A DNA stretch of 64,000 bases, from positions 124,001 through 188,000 of IMG/VR virus record IMGVR_UViG_3300027793_000052. One strand, given 5' to 3'. Positions 16,787 through 26,089 of this stretch are shown piece by piece (the first letter of the stretch is position 1; the number at the start of each line of letters is the position of its first letter). Source of the stretch: a virus. Below the pieces are notes generated by a model, which had not been told where the DNA came from, searched no databases, and was given only the letters and a program-made list of their open reading frames with translations. The position numbers were made by a program, and so were the translations under genes.

Positions 16787-18268
16787 ATGGCAAACGAAAA
16801 GAAATCAATTATTGAGGAAGCTCTTCTTGAGGCACAAGAAATTGACGCCACTTTCAAATCAAACGCAAAAGAAATACTGTCTCAGACGATGAGTTCAGAA
16901 ATTGAAGAAATGGTAAAGGAATCATTAACTGGTTCGAAAAAAAGATTGAAAGAGGATGAAGAAGAGGAAGAAGAATTAGACCTTGACTTAGACACTGAAG
17001 AAGAAGAGGAAGAATTAGACTTGGGTTTAGACACTGAAGAAGAAGGTGAAGACGAGACTGAAGAAACCGAAATGGATCTTGACTTAGGTGGTGAAGAAGA
17101 GGAAACTGAGATTGAAGATTTAGACCTTGACTTTGAAACCGAAGAAGGTGAAGAAGAGGGGGAAATGGATTTAGATCTTGGTGATGAAACTGAAGAAGTT
17201 ATGGGTGACGTTGAAACTGTGGATCTTACACAAGAACCATTATCAGACGTAATCTCAGTATTCAAAAAAATGGGTCCTGAAGATGAAATCGAAGTTGTTA
17301 ACGACAACGGTATCGTAACTCTTAAAGACAACAAATCTGGTTCTGAATACAGAATCGAAATGAACCCGGCAGGTGAAGTTGCTAGCGTTGAAGCTGGTGA
17401 AATTGAACTTGGTGAGGGTGAAGAAGGTTCTGATAACGTTATCTACGAAATAGTTGTGGATGATGGTGAGGAAGAAATGGAAGACGAAATGTCTTACATG
17501 GATTATGCCGAAGACGAAATGTCTTACATGGGTGATAAAATGTCTTATATGAACTATAAGAAAAGTGGTTTAAAAAATCCTGAAAAGGCTGATTTAGACA
17601 AAGACCACGATATTACACCTTATGAAAAGAAAAGAGGTATGGCTATCGAAAAATCTATGGAAGACGAGGGTGAAGACCATATGGATTATATGAAACATGA
17701 TGATGAAGATCACATGGATTATATGTCACGTACTTTAGGTGCTGGCAGAAGATTTGGACGTAATGGTTTAGACAAACCAAAAGCTGCTCCAAGACATCTT
17801 TATGTTGGTGAATCTAAAACTCCACAGATTTCAAAACTCATCAAAGAAAACACAAACTTAAATACCAGAAATTCTGAACTTGAAGTAGAAAATAAGGAAC
17901 TAAAAGAAAACTACGAAAAAATGGTAGACGCTCTTAAACAGTTCAGAACAAAACTTCAAGAAGTGGCTGTGTTCAACAGCAATCTTACTTACGCAGTAAG
18001 ATTATTCACTGAAAATACAACTACTAAAGAAGAAAAGAATGACATATTAAAAAGATTGGATTCGGCTAAATCTTTAAAAGAATCTCAATCAATTTATAAA
18101 CAACTTGTTAAAGAAATTTCTAACAGTAAGGCACCTATAAAGGAAACTATTGAAGAAAAAATCAATAACACTTCTTCTAGTGGAGCATTAATCAGTGAAC
18201 AAAGTGTTTTTGTACACCCAGAGATTGAAAAAATGAAAAAACTTTGGGGTTACAGTTACAAAAAATAA
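16787..18268 (+). CDS. Prohead scaffold core protein (gp22-like)
   Basis: 493 residues by position and composition the prohead core protein, degraded by the maturation protease before DNA packaging. A basic/helical start (1-50) is followed by a very acidic Glu/Asp tract (56-140), a small beta-like segment (~145-230), a region of repeated SYM/DYM units (233-313), an EF-hand-like stretch LDKDHDITPYEKKRG (270-284) and a long coiled coil (~345-400). T4 gp22 is 269 residues, so this one is much expanded. It lies directly before the capsid gene, as in T4. Function is inferred from location and the coiled-coil/acidic build. Confidence 0.85.
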   Translation: MANEKKSIIEEALLEAQEIDATFKSNAKEILSQTMSSEIEEMVKESLTGSKKRLKEDEEEEEELDLDLDTEEEEEELDLGLDTEEEGEDETEETEMDLDLGGEEEETEIEDLDLDFETEEGEEEGEMDLDLGDETEEVMGDVETVDLTQEPLSDVISVFKKMGPEDEIEVVNDNGIVTLKDNKSGSEYRIEMNPAGEVASVEAGEIELGEGEEGSDNVIYEIVVDDGEEEMEDEMSYMDYAEDEMSYMGDKMSYMNYKKSGLKNPEKADLDKDHDITPYEKKRGMAIEKSMEDEGEDHMDYMKHDDEDHMDYMSRTLGAGRRFGRNGLDKPKAAPRHLYVGESKTPQISKLIKENTNLNTRNSELEVENKELKENYEKMVDALKQFRTKLQEVAVFNSNLTYAVRLFTENTTTKEEKNDILKRLDSAKSLKESQSIYKQLVKEISNSKAPIKETIEEKINNTSSSGALISEQSVFVHPEIEKMKKLWGYSYKK

Positions 18269-18299
18269 TAACAAATAACAATTAAAAAACCAATAAAAA

Positions 18300-20069
18300 A
18301 TGGGATATTTATTAAAATCAGGTGAGGTTGGTAATATCGGATTAAAGCATCAAAAAGCAATCCGTGAGGCAACTGTAAACAAATGGGAATCTTTAGGGTT
18401 CTTAGAGGGTCTTGAAGGCCACATCAGAGAAAACATCGCTTTGTTATATGAAAACCAAGCATCAACTCTTATCAGTGAAACATCTACTGCAGGTGGAGGA
18501 TCTACTGGATCTTTTGAAACTGTAGTGTTTCCAATCGTAAGACGTGTATTCTCTAAATTATTAGCTAACGATATCGTATCGGTTCAAGCTTTAAATTTAC
18601 CAATCGGTAAATTATTCTACTTCGTTCCAAAAACGTCTGATAGAGTTGATGACGCAGCTTTCTTAGCTGGTACAAACGGTGGTACATCTAAACATAGAGG
18701 TTTAGCTATCGCTAGTTGTGTTAACTGTCCTGAATCTACATTTAGTGGTTGTACTAAAAACCTTTATGATATTTTCTATAACGATGGATTATACGATCAA
18801 TCAAAAGGTGAAATTACTCTTAAAGTTGTTTCTGGTACAGCAGTTGTATTAACAGCTTGTACAAGTGGAAGTGAATATGTAGCAGGAAAAACTCCAGCAG
18901 CTTCTGATGGTTCATTACGTTACCAAAAATTTGAAGTTAAAGGTTTTAGCAGTACAGCTCCTGGACGTTTAGTAGGTCCTGATGGAAATGAAATGGATAC
19001 AGAATCTTTCTTAGCTTCATTAACAGTTGTAGCTGGTACTCAAGTATTAGATCCTTCTGGAAATGTAATTTTCAATCAAGGTGACCAAATTCCTTTCCGT
19101 TTAGTAACTCAAAAATACGGTAGAGGTATTGTTGACTACGGTGATATTTGTTCAGCAGATGGTAAATTGTATATTGAATTAGATTTCACAAGTCCAAATT
19201 GTGTTTCTTGTTCAACTAAAACATTTGATGGATATATCGGGGCTAATTATACAGGAACTTCTGTAACATCAGCATCTTTCGTAGCTATCGCTTGGAGACA
19301 ATACGCTGATTTAGAAGCTGAATCTAACATGGGTGAAGTTTCTTTTGAACTTGAATCTGTAACTGTATCGGTTACTGAACGTAAGTTAAGAGCTACTTGG
19401 ACTCCTGAATTAGCACAAGACGTTAGTGCATTCCACAACATCGATGCTGAAGCTGAATTAACAGCATTATTATCTGAGCAAGTTGCGGCTGAAATTGACC
19501 GTGAAATCTTAATGGATTTACGTAAAGGTGCAGCATGGCAATTACGTTGGGATTACAACGGATGGAAGCGTTTACCAAACAACAATGGTTACACTCAAAA
19601 AGATTGGAACCAAACTTTGATGACGGCTGTCAACCAAATCTCAGCTCAAATCCACAAATCTACGTTAAGAGGTGGAGCTAACTTCGTTGTTGTATCTTCT
19701 GAGGTATCAGCAGTATTAGACGATTTAGAATACTTCCACGTATCTAACGCAGCTCCTGAGCAAGACCAATATAACATGGGTATTGAAAGAGTAGGTTCAT
19801 TAAATGGTCGTTACACTGTTTACCGTGACCCATACGCTCCAGCGTACTCTGTTATCATCGGACATAAAGGTAAGTCATTACTTGACACTGGTTACATCTA
19901 CGCTCCGTATGTACCAATGCAGTTGACTCCTACAATGTACAATCCGTTCAACTTCGTACCAGTAAAGGGTATAATGACACGTTACGCCAAAAAAATGGTT
20001 AATAATCGCTTCTATGGCCATATTCGTGTAGATGGATTACGTACATTCGACGTAAGAGAATTACGTTAA
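18300..20069 (+). CDS. Major capsid protein (gp23-like)
   Basis: 589 residues, HK97-fold capsid protein of the T4 type (T4 gp23 has 521). The N-terminal ~60 residues are probably removed by the prohead protease: STLISE-TSTAGG gives a Glu-x cut after residue 60, matching the T4 cut after residue 65. After it come FPIVRRVFSKLLANDIVSVQALN (the conserved gp23 entry), an inserted Cys-containing beta domain (~120-330), and the C-terminal MTRYAKKMVNNRFYG and DVRELR segments. Codon use is more GC-rich than in neighbouring genes, as often seen for highly expressed genes. A strong terminator follows. Confidence 0.95.
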   Translation: MGYLLKSGEVGNIGLKHQKAIREATVNKWESLGFLEGLEGHIRENIALLYENQASTLISETSTAGGGSTGSFETVVFPIVRRVFSKLLANDIVSVQALNLPIGKLFYFVPKTSDRVDDAAFLAGTNGGTSKHRGLAIASCVNCPESTFSGCTKNLYDIFYNDGLYDQSKGEITLKVVSGTAVVLTACTSGSEYVAGKTPAASDGSLRYQKFEVKGFSSTAPGRLVGPDGNEMDTESFLASLTVVAGTQVLDPSGNVIFNQGDQIPFRLVTQKYGRGIVDYGDICSADGKLYIELDFTSPNCVSCSTKTFDGYIGANYTGTSVTSASFVAIAWRQYADLEAESNMGEVSFELESVTVSVTERKLRATWTPELAQDVSAFHNIDAEAELTALLSEQVAAEIDREILMDLRKGAAWQLRWDYNGWKRLPNNNGYTQKDWNQTLMTAVNQISAQIHKSTLRGGANFVVVSSEVSAVLDDLEYFHVSNAAPEQDQYNMGIERVGSLNGRYTVYRDPYAPAYSVIIGHKGKSLLDTGYIYAPYVPMQLTPTMYNPFNFVPVKGIMTRYAKKMVNNRFYGHIRVDGLRTFDVRELR

Positions 20070-20100
20070 TTAGTGTAAAAAACTAATATTCTAATATAAA

Positions 20101-20127
20101 AGAGGGACAATTGTCCCTCTTTTTTTA
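20101..20127 (+). terminator. Rho-independent terminator after capsid gene
   Basis: A perfect 20-base palindrome (AGAGGGACAA plus its complement) is followed by seven Ts. Confidence 0.93.
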
Positions 20128-20188
20128 TGTCTTATTAATACCATATAACCTATTTACTTTAATACCTAATTATGGTATAATTATATTT

Positions 20189-21793
20189 ATGGAACAAGAT
20201 ATAGTCAAATTATATACAGAAGAAAAATTATCAATTAATCAAATATGTGAGTTATTACACGTAGGTAAACTAAAAGTTAAATCCATTTTAAGTAATAATG
20301 GTGTAAGTTTAAACAAAAAAGGCGGTAAGGTTAAACACGTATTGGTGGATGTTGATTACACTAAATATGATAATAAAATACTTAAATGTAAGAAAACAGG
20401 TAAAATCATAAAAGATGTTTTAAATAGATCGGGGTTTGTTGTTATACATTTAAAAAATGTCTACAACATTGAATTACCGTCCACCTTCAAAAGGAATATG
20501 GTAACAAAAACCACTGGTAAATTATGGTATGAAGATTATTTTGATGTAATGGATGATGTCACAGTTGAGAAAGAAAAATGGAATTGCCCTCTATGTGAAT
20601 GGTCTACTAATGACACTGAAAATAAAGGTGGTTTTATTACTAAACACATAAGACAACATGATTATAATAACATAAGAGAGTTTTTTGAATACCACCCAAA
20701 TGTACGTATTAATTTAAAAGAGGAAAAAATATTTTTAGATAACCCAAAGTCTTTTATAAATTGTAAAATATGTAACCAACCTTTTAGATCTATATCTAAT
20801 ACTCATTTAAAATCACATAACATTAGTTTAGAAGAATATAAAACTAAATACGGTGAGGTTTTTTCAGAAGATTTTAAAACCGAATGTAAAACATATTTAG
20901 ATGTCGGTAGAAATAATATAGAGAATAATTTCACCTCAAAACATCAAAAAGAAATATCGGAATACATACAAAGTTTAGGTGTTACTGTTATAAATAACCA
21001 CAAAAAATCTTTAAACGGTGTTGAAATAGATATATATGTTCCGGAACTAAAGATAGGTTTCGAGTATAACGGTTTATTTTGGCATTCAGAAAAAATGGGT
21101 AAAGACAAAAACTATCATTTAGATAAACAAAAACTAGCCAAAAGTCACGGTATAAAACTATATCACATTTTTTCTGATGAGTGGATTAAAAATTGTGATA
21201 TTGTTAAGAAAAAAATTAAACATATATTAAAGTTATCTGAAGAAAAATTATACGCAAGAAACTGTGTAATAAAAGAAATTAACTCAAAAGAAAAAGAGGA
21301 TTTTCTAAATAAAAATCACATACAGGGTGGTGATAAATCTAAATATAAGTTAGGTGCTTTCCATAAAGATGAATTAGTGGCTGTTATGACATTTTCTGAC
21401 TTAAGGAATGTTTTAGGTTCTAAAAAGGAAGATGGTGTTTATGAATTGGTAAGGTTTTCTTCTAAAAACGTGGTAGGTGTAGCCTCTAAAATGTTAAAAT
21501 ATTTTATTAGAAAACAACAACCTAAAAAAATAGTAAGTTATGCGGATAAAAGATGGACTTTAGATGGTAATTTATACGAAAAAATAGGGTTTAAGTTGGT
21601 ATCAGAGACAAAACCTAACTATTGGTACACAATAGGTGATAGTAAAAGATATCACAGGTATAATTTTAGAAAGGATATTTTGGTTAAAGAGGGGTATGAT
21701 AAGAATAAAACTGAAAAACAAATTATGATAGATATGGGGTATCTGTCAGTTTGGGATTGTGGTAACTACAAATACGAATTAAATATAGATTAA
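20189..21793 (+). CDS. Hef-like homing endonuclease
   Basis: 534 residues from the ATG at 20189. An in-frame ATG at 20111 is rejected because it lies in the T-run of the capsid terminator. Order: a short HTH-like start (LSINQICELLHVGKLKVKSI), two zinc-finger-like CxxC modules (CPLCEWS, with HIRQHD; CKICNQPF, with HLKSHN), and a Vsr-like nuclease domain with EIDIYVPELKIGFEYNGLFW. A C-terminal GNAT-like region follows (VSYADKRW, YEKIGFKLV, then RYHRYNFRK). This build matches the Hef-type homing enzymes of T4-like phages. It is inserted between the capsid gene and a tagged gene. It is probably a selfish element rather than a head-assembly gene. Confidence 0.88.
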   Translation: MEQDIVKLYTEEKLSINQICELLHVGKLKVKSILSNNGVSLNKKGGKVKHVLVDVDYTKYDNKILKCKKTGKIIKDVLNRSGFVVIHLKNVYNIELPSTFKRNMVTKTTGKLWYEDYFDVMDDVTVEKEKWNCPLCEWSTNDTENKGGFITKHIRQHDYNNIREFFEYHPNVRINLKEEKIFLDNPKSFINCKICNQPFRSISNTHLKSHNISLEEYKTKYGEVFSEDFKTECKTYLDVGRNNIENNFTSKHQKEISEYIQSLGVTVINNHKKSLNGVEIDIYVPELKIGFEYNGLFWHSEKMGKDKNYHLDKQKLAKSHGIKLYHIFSDEWIKNCDIVKKKIKHILKLSEEKLYARNCVIKEINSKEKEDFLNKNHIQGGDKSKYKLGAFHKDELVAVMTFSDLRNVLGSKKEDGVYELVRFSSKNVVGVASKMLKYFIRKQQPKKIVSYADKRWTLDGNLYEKIGFKLVSETKPNYWYTIGDSKRYHRYNFRKDILVKEGYDKNKTEKQIMIDMGYLSVWDCGNYKYELNID

Positions 21794-21809
21794 AGAATAC
21801 CCAAAAAGA

Positions 21810-21820
21810 TAATATTTATA
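21810..21820 (+). promoter_or_regulatory. ATATTTAT element before 21827 gene
   Basis: TAATATTTATA ends only 6 bases before the ATG. If it acts as a -10 box, transcription would begin at or next to the start codon. Confidence 0.42.
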
Positions 21821-21826
21821 TAACAC

Positions 21827-22672
21827 ATGAGAGAATTAATTAAGAAAATATTAAAAGAGGCACGTGTACCTAGGGAAGAAAGGGTGGAACTATATAAGGA
21901 CGATAATATAATTGTTGTTGTTCCACTAACTCATAAAGCCTTACAAAAGTACGCAAACCAATGTCAATGGTGTATTAATAGTGATTTAGGTGAATGGGAA
22001 GATTACCATAAAGGAATGCATGCTATAATCATCCAAAGAAATCCAAAAAAAGATAAAATCGGTATAACAGGACATCGTGTGGCTGAAGAGATTTTACTTA
22101 TGGGCAGGTGGGATGAAGGTGGTTACACTTTTAAAGATGTTTGTGATATATTAGGTTATCAATTTAAAAATGAAACCGATATGGGTGATTATTATGTAAC
22201 AGTTACAAATGACATAAATAACTTCGCGACCAATATAGTTTATTACTCACCAGAAAATGGTATATACGACCAAGAAGATAATTTCTTATGGAACTTTCAT
22301 TACGAAATATCTGATATACCAAACGTAACACCAAATGTTGTCCATATTATGGATGATTATCTTTGGAGAAGTTCCTCATTAAAAGAATCAGAAGACGGTT
22401 TTGATTGGGCTAAAGAATTAATTGATGCTGATGGTATTAATACTGAGGTTTTAAATTATTTAAAAACAAATTATCCAAAAAAAACCGAATCAACGCCTTA
22501 TTTTGGGTTAAAATCTTTTATCATAATTGATGATAAACCATATTATTTTGATTATAGCTCCAAAAAATTAATATTAAATAAAATATATTGGGAGATTGAG
22601 GATGAATTTAACCATGTAGTTAAAAGTGTTTTAAGACGTACAATTAGACATTATATCAATAGTCTAATCTAA
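21827..22672 (+). CDS. Tagged KWC-motif protein
   Basis: 281 residues. The N-terminal MRELIKKILKE-AR is one of the clearest capsid-targeting-like tags, and the Ala after Glu fits the T4 protease preference. Residues 21-70 carry the KWC-type domain: KDDNIIVVVPLTHKA, then QWC at 47-49 and a strand HAIIIQ. The C-terminal 90 residues (from ~190) are a second alpha/beta part with the YFGLKSFIIIDDKPYYFDY segment. Convergent with the next gene, overlapping by 9 bases. Candidate injected protein of unknown function. Confidence 0.8.
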   Translation: MRELIKKILKEARVPREERVELYKDDNIIVVVPLTHKALQKYANQCQWCINSDLGEWEDYHKGMHAIIIQRNPKKDKIGITGHRVAEEILLMGRWDEGGYTFKDVCDILGYQFKNETDMGDYYVTVTNDINNFATNIVYYSPENGIYDQEDNFLWNFHYEISDIPNVTPNVVHIMDDYLWRSSSLKESEDGFDWAKELIDADGINTEVLNYLKTNYPKKTESTPYFGLKSFIIIDDKPYYFDYSSKKLILNKIYWEIEDEFNHVVKSVLRRTIRHYINSLI

Positions 22673-22924
22673 GAAATCATCATCATAATCATCATTCCAT
22701 TTATCACGTTGAATATCATCTCTATATGATTTCATGTTTGCCAAATCAACTGATACCCTTCTTAATTCATCATTAAGAATTTTAATATCTTCCATTTTTT
22801 CTGAAAAAAGTTCATAACCAAAATCAATTAATTCTTTTTCGGTTTGGGATAAATCTTCTATGCTAATAGATATTTTATCCGCCATTAATTTTATATATTG
22901 TTCCTTAAGTGATTTGATTTCCAT
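22664..22924 (-). CDS. Small coiled-coil protein
   Basis: 86 residues, almost entirely helical and charged, with a heptad pattern over residues ~15-65 and an Asp-rich tail (DDYDDDFLD). No motif recognised. It is the last gene of a leftward group and overlaps the end of the rightward 21827 gene by 9 bases. Could be a structural or regulatory dimer; function unknown. Confidence 0.68.
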   Translation of the reverse strand: MEIKSLKEQYIKLMADKISISIEDLSQTEKELIDFGYELFSEKMEDIKILNDELRRVSVDLANMKSYRDDIQRDKWNDDYDDDFLD

Positions 22925-22943
22925 AAAACAAAGGTAATAAAAA

Positions 22944-23258
22944 TTATTTTAAGAAATTAAATTTGTTTAAACCTTTTTTAATATCTAAAGGATTTCTCTG
23001 TAGGTCCAAAAGAATTTCATCCAATTCTTCTATTGTTAAATAAATTATGGGTTCTTCCCATAAATTTATGGCCCATATTTCATAAGTACCAATTTTATCA
23101 TCCATTGGATTGATGTTGTAAGGGTTTTTATATGGTCCCACAATAGAAACGGTACCGACTTTATCGATAAAAATTTTAGCATGACCACCAAAAAACATTG
23201 ATACCGGATGTGGTTCAAATTTTAAATCTTTAAATGTTATTGGTTTATTTCTATCCAT
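22944..23258 (-). CDS. Hypothetical protein
   Basis: 104 residues from the ATG at 23258. An upstream TTG at 23273 would extend it by five residues but is less likely. Beta-rich middle (AKIFIDKVGTVSIVGPY) and an acidic helix near the end (TIEELDEILLDLQ). It overlaps the preceding leftward gene by 22 bases, so the two are likely co-translated. No family recognised. Confidence 0.68.
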   Translation of the reverse strand: MDRNKPITFKDLKFEPHPVSMFFGGHAKIFIDKVGTVSIVGPYKNPYNINPMDDKIGTYEIWAINLWEEPIIYLTIEELDEILLDLQRNPLDIKKGLNKFNFLK

Positions 23259-23545
23259 TCGTTTCCGTCCCAATAATTTAACCTTCTTGTTTCTATATTA
23301 AATATTACCGAACCTAAAGCTCTAATTTGACCTTGTGTAAAAATATTACCACCATTACCCACAATCATAGTGGTGGTTAATCCGTCATTAATGGTAAAAG
23401 CATTGCCCATATTGTGGTTTAATATCTGACCTTCAGTCGCTAAACCTACAGCTACCAAATCATCAAATAGATTGTTAGTTTCTTCAAACTCAAAAATACT
23501 GTTTTTTTTAATAAAATGGAATTTTTTTAATTTCTTATTTACCAT
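23237..23545 (-). CDS. Hypothetical protein, possible virion component
   Basis: 102 residues. A basic start (MVNKKLKKFHFIKK) leads to a beta/Gly-rich part (MIVGNGGNIFTQGQIRALG) and an end with RRLNYWDGNEWIEI. The closing YWDG-x-W-type motif is common in phage fibre and decoration proteins, where it caps a beta-strand repeat. This suggests, weakly, a small structural role. First gene of a leftward pair, preceded by a terminator of the upstream unit. Confidence 0.65.
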   Translation of the reverse strand: MVNKKLKKFHFIKKNSIFEFEETNNLFDDLVAVGLATEGQILNHNMGNAFTINDGLTTTMIVGNGGNIFTQGQIRALGSVIFNIETRRLNYWDGNEWIEINQ

Positions 23546-23559
23546 GTTTTAACAATAAA

Positions 23560-23593
23560 AAAGGTGATGTTAATGTAAACACCACCTTTTTAA
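23560..23593 (-). terminator. Rho-independent terminator, leftward
   Basis: A stem built on AAAAAGGTG (+ strand) pairing with CACCTTTTT, with inner TGTT/AACA pairs. It gives a T-run on the minus strand just after the stop of the 23606 gene. Confidence 0.75.
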
Positions 23594-23605
23594 AACACAT
23601 AAAGA

Positions 23606-24367
23606 TTATCCATTATATACGTCATCTTTAATACCTTTTTCACGGGCCAATTCTTTGTTAGATTTACCTTTTAGGGTTGTATTAATAACTGTCATAACTT
23701 CAGATGGTATAATTGTCATTAAGTCCATCATGTTGACAGCATTAAGTTTAATATCTTTGGAATCCCATATAGTTGTAGCCTCATTACTTGTGGATTTAGA
23801 TTTGTCATGATGAAAAGCCACCTTGGAATAAATTTTATCACGAGTTTCTTCTTCTTTAACACGTTTATCAATGAAAAATACTAAAACACCATTTTCAGTA
23901 TATTGATTAAAATACTTTTTAAAATCATTTTGATCTGAAGAAACACACCATTTTGTTGATTTACCGTAAATATTAGAAGAACGAGAAGTTAATGGTTGTA
24001 ACACTAAAAAGTTATCATCTTCAAACAAAGATAATGTTTCATGTTTTTTAACATGACTTTTTGTTACTTTTTCACGAGCCAATTTAATAGTGTCAACAAT
24101 TTCTTGATTGGACGGATAAGAATAAATGTCTTTATTTTCCAATAAATTTTTATTGGATAATTCTTCGAATTCTTTTACAATATCAAACATTTCTTTGAAT
24201 GTATTGTTTTTTAATTCTTCTTTTAACCAATCAACCCAATTTTCAGTTTGTTTAACCATAAAAGGTAAATACTTATTTGTAGAAGAAGGATCGTTTTCAG
24301 CCAAAAGTTCAATCAAATCGATTGTAAATTTAGGATTTTGTTCTTTAAGGTCTTTTTTCTTAGCCAT
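23606..24367 (-). CDS. KWC-motif protein
   Basis: 253 residues from the ATG at 24367; an upstream TTG at 24430 gives a longer frame but is less likely. Helical N-terminal half; then from ~110 the KWC domain: LFEDDNFLVLQPLTSRSS, STKWC at 137-141, then FFIDK and a KVAFHHD strand. This third copy in the window lacks the N-terminal helix tag of the 21827 copy. The pattern (acidic-DDN, PLT, KWC, hydrophobic strand) is conserved enough to call one family. Cys and Trp may form an active or metal site. Role unknown. Confidence 0.78.
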   Translation of the reverse strand: MAKKKDLKEQNPKFTIDLIELLAENDPSSTNKYLPFMVKQTENWVDWLKEELKNNTFKEMFDIVKEFEELSNKNLLENKDIYSYPSNQEIVDTIKLAREKVTKSHVKKHETLSLFEDDNFLVLQPLTSRSSNIYGKSTKWCVSSDQNDFKKYFNQYTENGVLVFFIDKRVKEEETRDKIYSKVAFHHDKSKSTSNEATTIWDSKDIKLNAVNMMDLMTIIPSEVMTVINTTLKGKSNKELAREKGIKDDVYNG

Positions 24368-24422
24368 ATTTAAACTATTTAATATCTTTAATTGTTTTGT
24401 AAAATTAATAATTTTTTTAAAA

Positions 24423-24773
24423 TCAATCAACTTTTATGAAAAAAATTTCATCAGGAAAACCACCAAAAATAAATTTAGTTACATCACATAACCAAAGTTC
24501 TTTATCCAAATCAACACCCATATGAGATTTTAAAAAATAAAATGAACCATTACCATATTCTGTGGCTTCTCTAATTAATTTTAATTTACTACCACCTTCT
24601 ATTTCTTTAACAGATAAAAGTAAACTAACACTGTCATTACCTTCTGATATGTAATCCAACATGTCATCAGCACCCTCAACCATTTCCAAATCTGCTTTAT
24701 CACCCGGCCATTCAGGTAAATCAATATACCACCTATTACTTGGTTCTTTATAAAATCTGAATATCTTTTCCAT
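24423..24773 (-). CDS. DUF6717-like protein
   Basis: 116 residues from the ATG at 24773; an ATG 33 bases further upstream would add a hydrophobic stub overlapping the divergent promoter region. The sequence begins EKIFRFYKEPSNRWYIDLPE, followed by KADLEMVEGADDMLD. I associate this RWYIDLPEW-ADLEMV-GAD pattern with DUF6717, a family of unknown function; the match is from memory. Acidic, soluble, no membrane segment. Divergent from the rightward 24836 gene. Confidence 0.68.
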   Translation of the reverse strand: MEKIFRFYKEPSNRWYIDLPEWPGDKADLEMVEGADDMLDYISEGNDSVSLLLSVKEIEGGSKLKLIREATEYGNGSFYFLKSHMGVDLDKELWLCDVTKFIFGGFPDEIFFIKVD

Positions 24774-24809
24774 AATGACACAAAGATACAGATTTTTTCT
24801 TAACATACA

Positions 24810-24820
24810 AATATTTATAT
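24810..24820 (+). promoter_or_regulatory. ATATTTAT element before 24836 gene
   Basis: AATATTTATAT lies 15 bases before the ATG; good match to the recurrent element. Confidence 0.43.
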
Positions 24821-24835
24821 AAAAAACATTTTATT

Positions 24836-25780
24836 ATGAATAACACATTAACTTTAAAAGAACAAAAATTATTTGAGTCTTTAGTGTTGGAAACTAATGG
24901 TTTACTAACTGAAAATATATTTCATGAAATTACTAATTTAATCAAAAAAAAGATATCACCTGAAAAGGCTGAAACAATTAAACAAGAGTTATCAGATGGT
25001 CTGGGTATTGATGAAAATTCTTCTAAAGAAGATATTCAGGATATTCTTATTAAAAAAACTGGTGGTGATGCTAGTTTATTAAAGAAAATTTTAAGAGAAT
25101 TCCTTAGTTTAACAACATCTATTTTATTATCGGATTTAATGAGATATATTGAAGCAGTTACCATTTATTTAACCGACTTTAATCCATTTGTTATTTTAGC
25201 TGTAATCATATCTTGGATTTTTAGTAGTACTAAAACTTACGAAAAGTATCGTAGAAAAGTTTTAGGACCAAAAATAGATAAATTTTTAAATGGCAAAAAA
25301 GTTTATTTAGGTGATTATGATGATAAAGATAATAAAGGTATGAAAGAAAATATGAAACTAAAAAAGGTGATCAAATTAACAGAGAACGATATAGAAAAAT
25401 TAGTAAAGAAAATTATTAAGGAAGAAGAGAATAATCAACCTGAACAAAAACAGGAAAAACAAGTTTCCTTATTAAGAACAAATAATGGTGAGTTATCAAC
25501 AATAGATGGTATTGTTAGGTCTATTCAACAAGCTAAGATGGCTTTTGAAGATTTATGTAACTCTAAGTTAACAGGGCAAGATGGTTACTCTAAAGAGATT
25601 GATGGGATAGTTAATGATTTCACTAAGTTGGAGGATAAGGTTAGAAAATCTAAAGAAACTGTTGGTAAATTTGTTCAACAAAAAAGTAAAGAAGACCATA
25701 TGAGACATCAAAAACAGAAACAGATGGATTATATGAGGAAGAAAGAAGAAGCTGTTGAAAAAGGTAGATTCTACGCATAA
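24836..25780 (+). CDS. Membrane-segment protein with internal head-targeting tag
   Basis: 314 residues, apparently two proteins joined. Part 1 (1-172) has a helical start, LLKKILREFLS and a strongly hydrophobic stretch (FVILAVIISWIFSS, ~118-131). Part 2 begins at Met173 (base 25352) with MKLKKVIKLTENDIEKLVKK, nearly identical to the N-terminus of the 14865 gene. A charged coiled coil with a QMDYMRKKEE segment near the end follows. The internal Met could be a second start, giving an independent tagged protein. A stop-loss fusion or overlapping translation are both possible. Ends at a bidirectional terminator. Confidence 0.78.
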   Translation: MNNTLTLKEQKLFESLVLETNGLLTENIFHEITNLIKKKISPEKAETIKQELSDGLGIDENSSKEDIQDILIKKTGGDASLLKKILREFLSLTTSILLSDLMRYIEAVTIYLTDFNPFVILAVIISWIFSSTKTYEKYRRKVLGPKIDKFLNGKKVYLGDYDDKDNKGMKENMKLKKVIKLTENDIEKLVKKIIKEEENNQPEQKQEKQVSLLRTNNGELSTIDGIVRSIQQAKMAFEDLCNSKLTGQDGYSKEIDGIVNDFTKLEDKVRKSKETVGKFVQQKSKEDHMRHQKQKQMDYMRKKEEAVEKGRFYA

Positions 25781-25784
25781 AATT

Positions 25785-25810
25785 AAAAACCCCGAGAAAT
25801 CGGGGTTTTT
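25785..25810. terminator. Bidirectional terminator
   Basis: AAAAACCCCG pairs with CGGGGTTTTT around AGAAAT, with T-runs on both sides. It separates the convergent 24836 and 25811 genes. Confidence 0.9.
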
Positions 25811-26089
25811 TTATTTATTAAATTTCTTTTCTAAAAACTTATAGATAACACCTTTATTGTGTTTTTCGATTAAATTTGTTTTATGTACATGTAAATCGTA
25901 CAACTCCTTACAATTATCATTAAGTTGTTTAATGGTTTCATATTCTTCATCAGTTAACATGATGTTAGTATTTATTTGTTCAGGATAAAATTTATCAGTG
26001 GATGGTACTAAATAACCACCCTTTGTAAATTTATATGGTTTTGTTTTAACCACATCTTCTTTTAATATTTTCTTAATTAAATCTTTCAT
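25811..26089 (-). CDS. Tagged small protein, candidate head protein
   Basis: 92 residues from the ATG at 26089; it shares bases with the preceding stop (TAATG). Begins MKDLIKKILKE, which differs at one residue from the tag of the tRNA nucleotidyltransferase fusion. After the tag come a short basic part, a Pro/Tyr-containing stretch and a helical C-terminal half (TDEEYETIKQLNDNCKELYD). No enzyme motif. Last gene of the baseplate operon, so it is made with virion proteins. Confidence 0.76.
   Translation of the reverse strand: MKDLIKKILKEDVVKTKPYKFTKGGYLVPSTDKFYPEQINTNIMLTDEEYETIKQLNDNCKELYDLHVHKTNLIEKHNKGVIYKFLEKKFNK

Noticed and set aside
16882-17334. Serine-rich 150-codon frame on the minus strand
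   Set aside because: Antisense of the Glu/Asp-rich scaffold tract; there is no start signal or motif.
20111-20188. Upstream start for the Hef-like endonuclease
   Set aside because: The ATG at 20111 lies within the stem and T-run of the capsid terminator; the ATG at 20189 is better placed and starts the domain.
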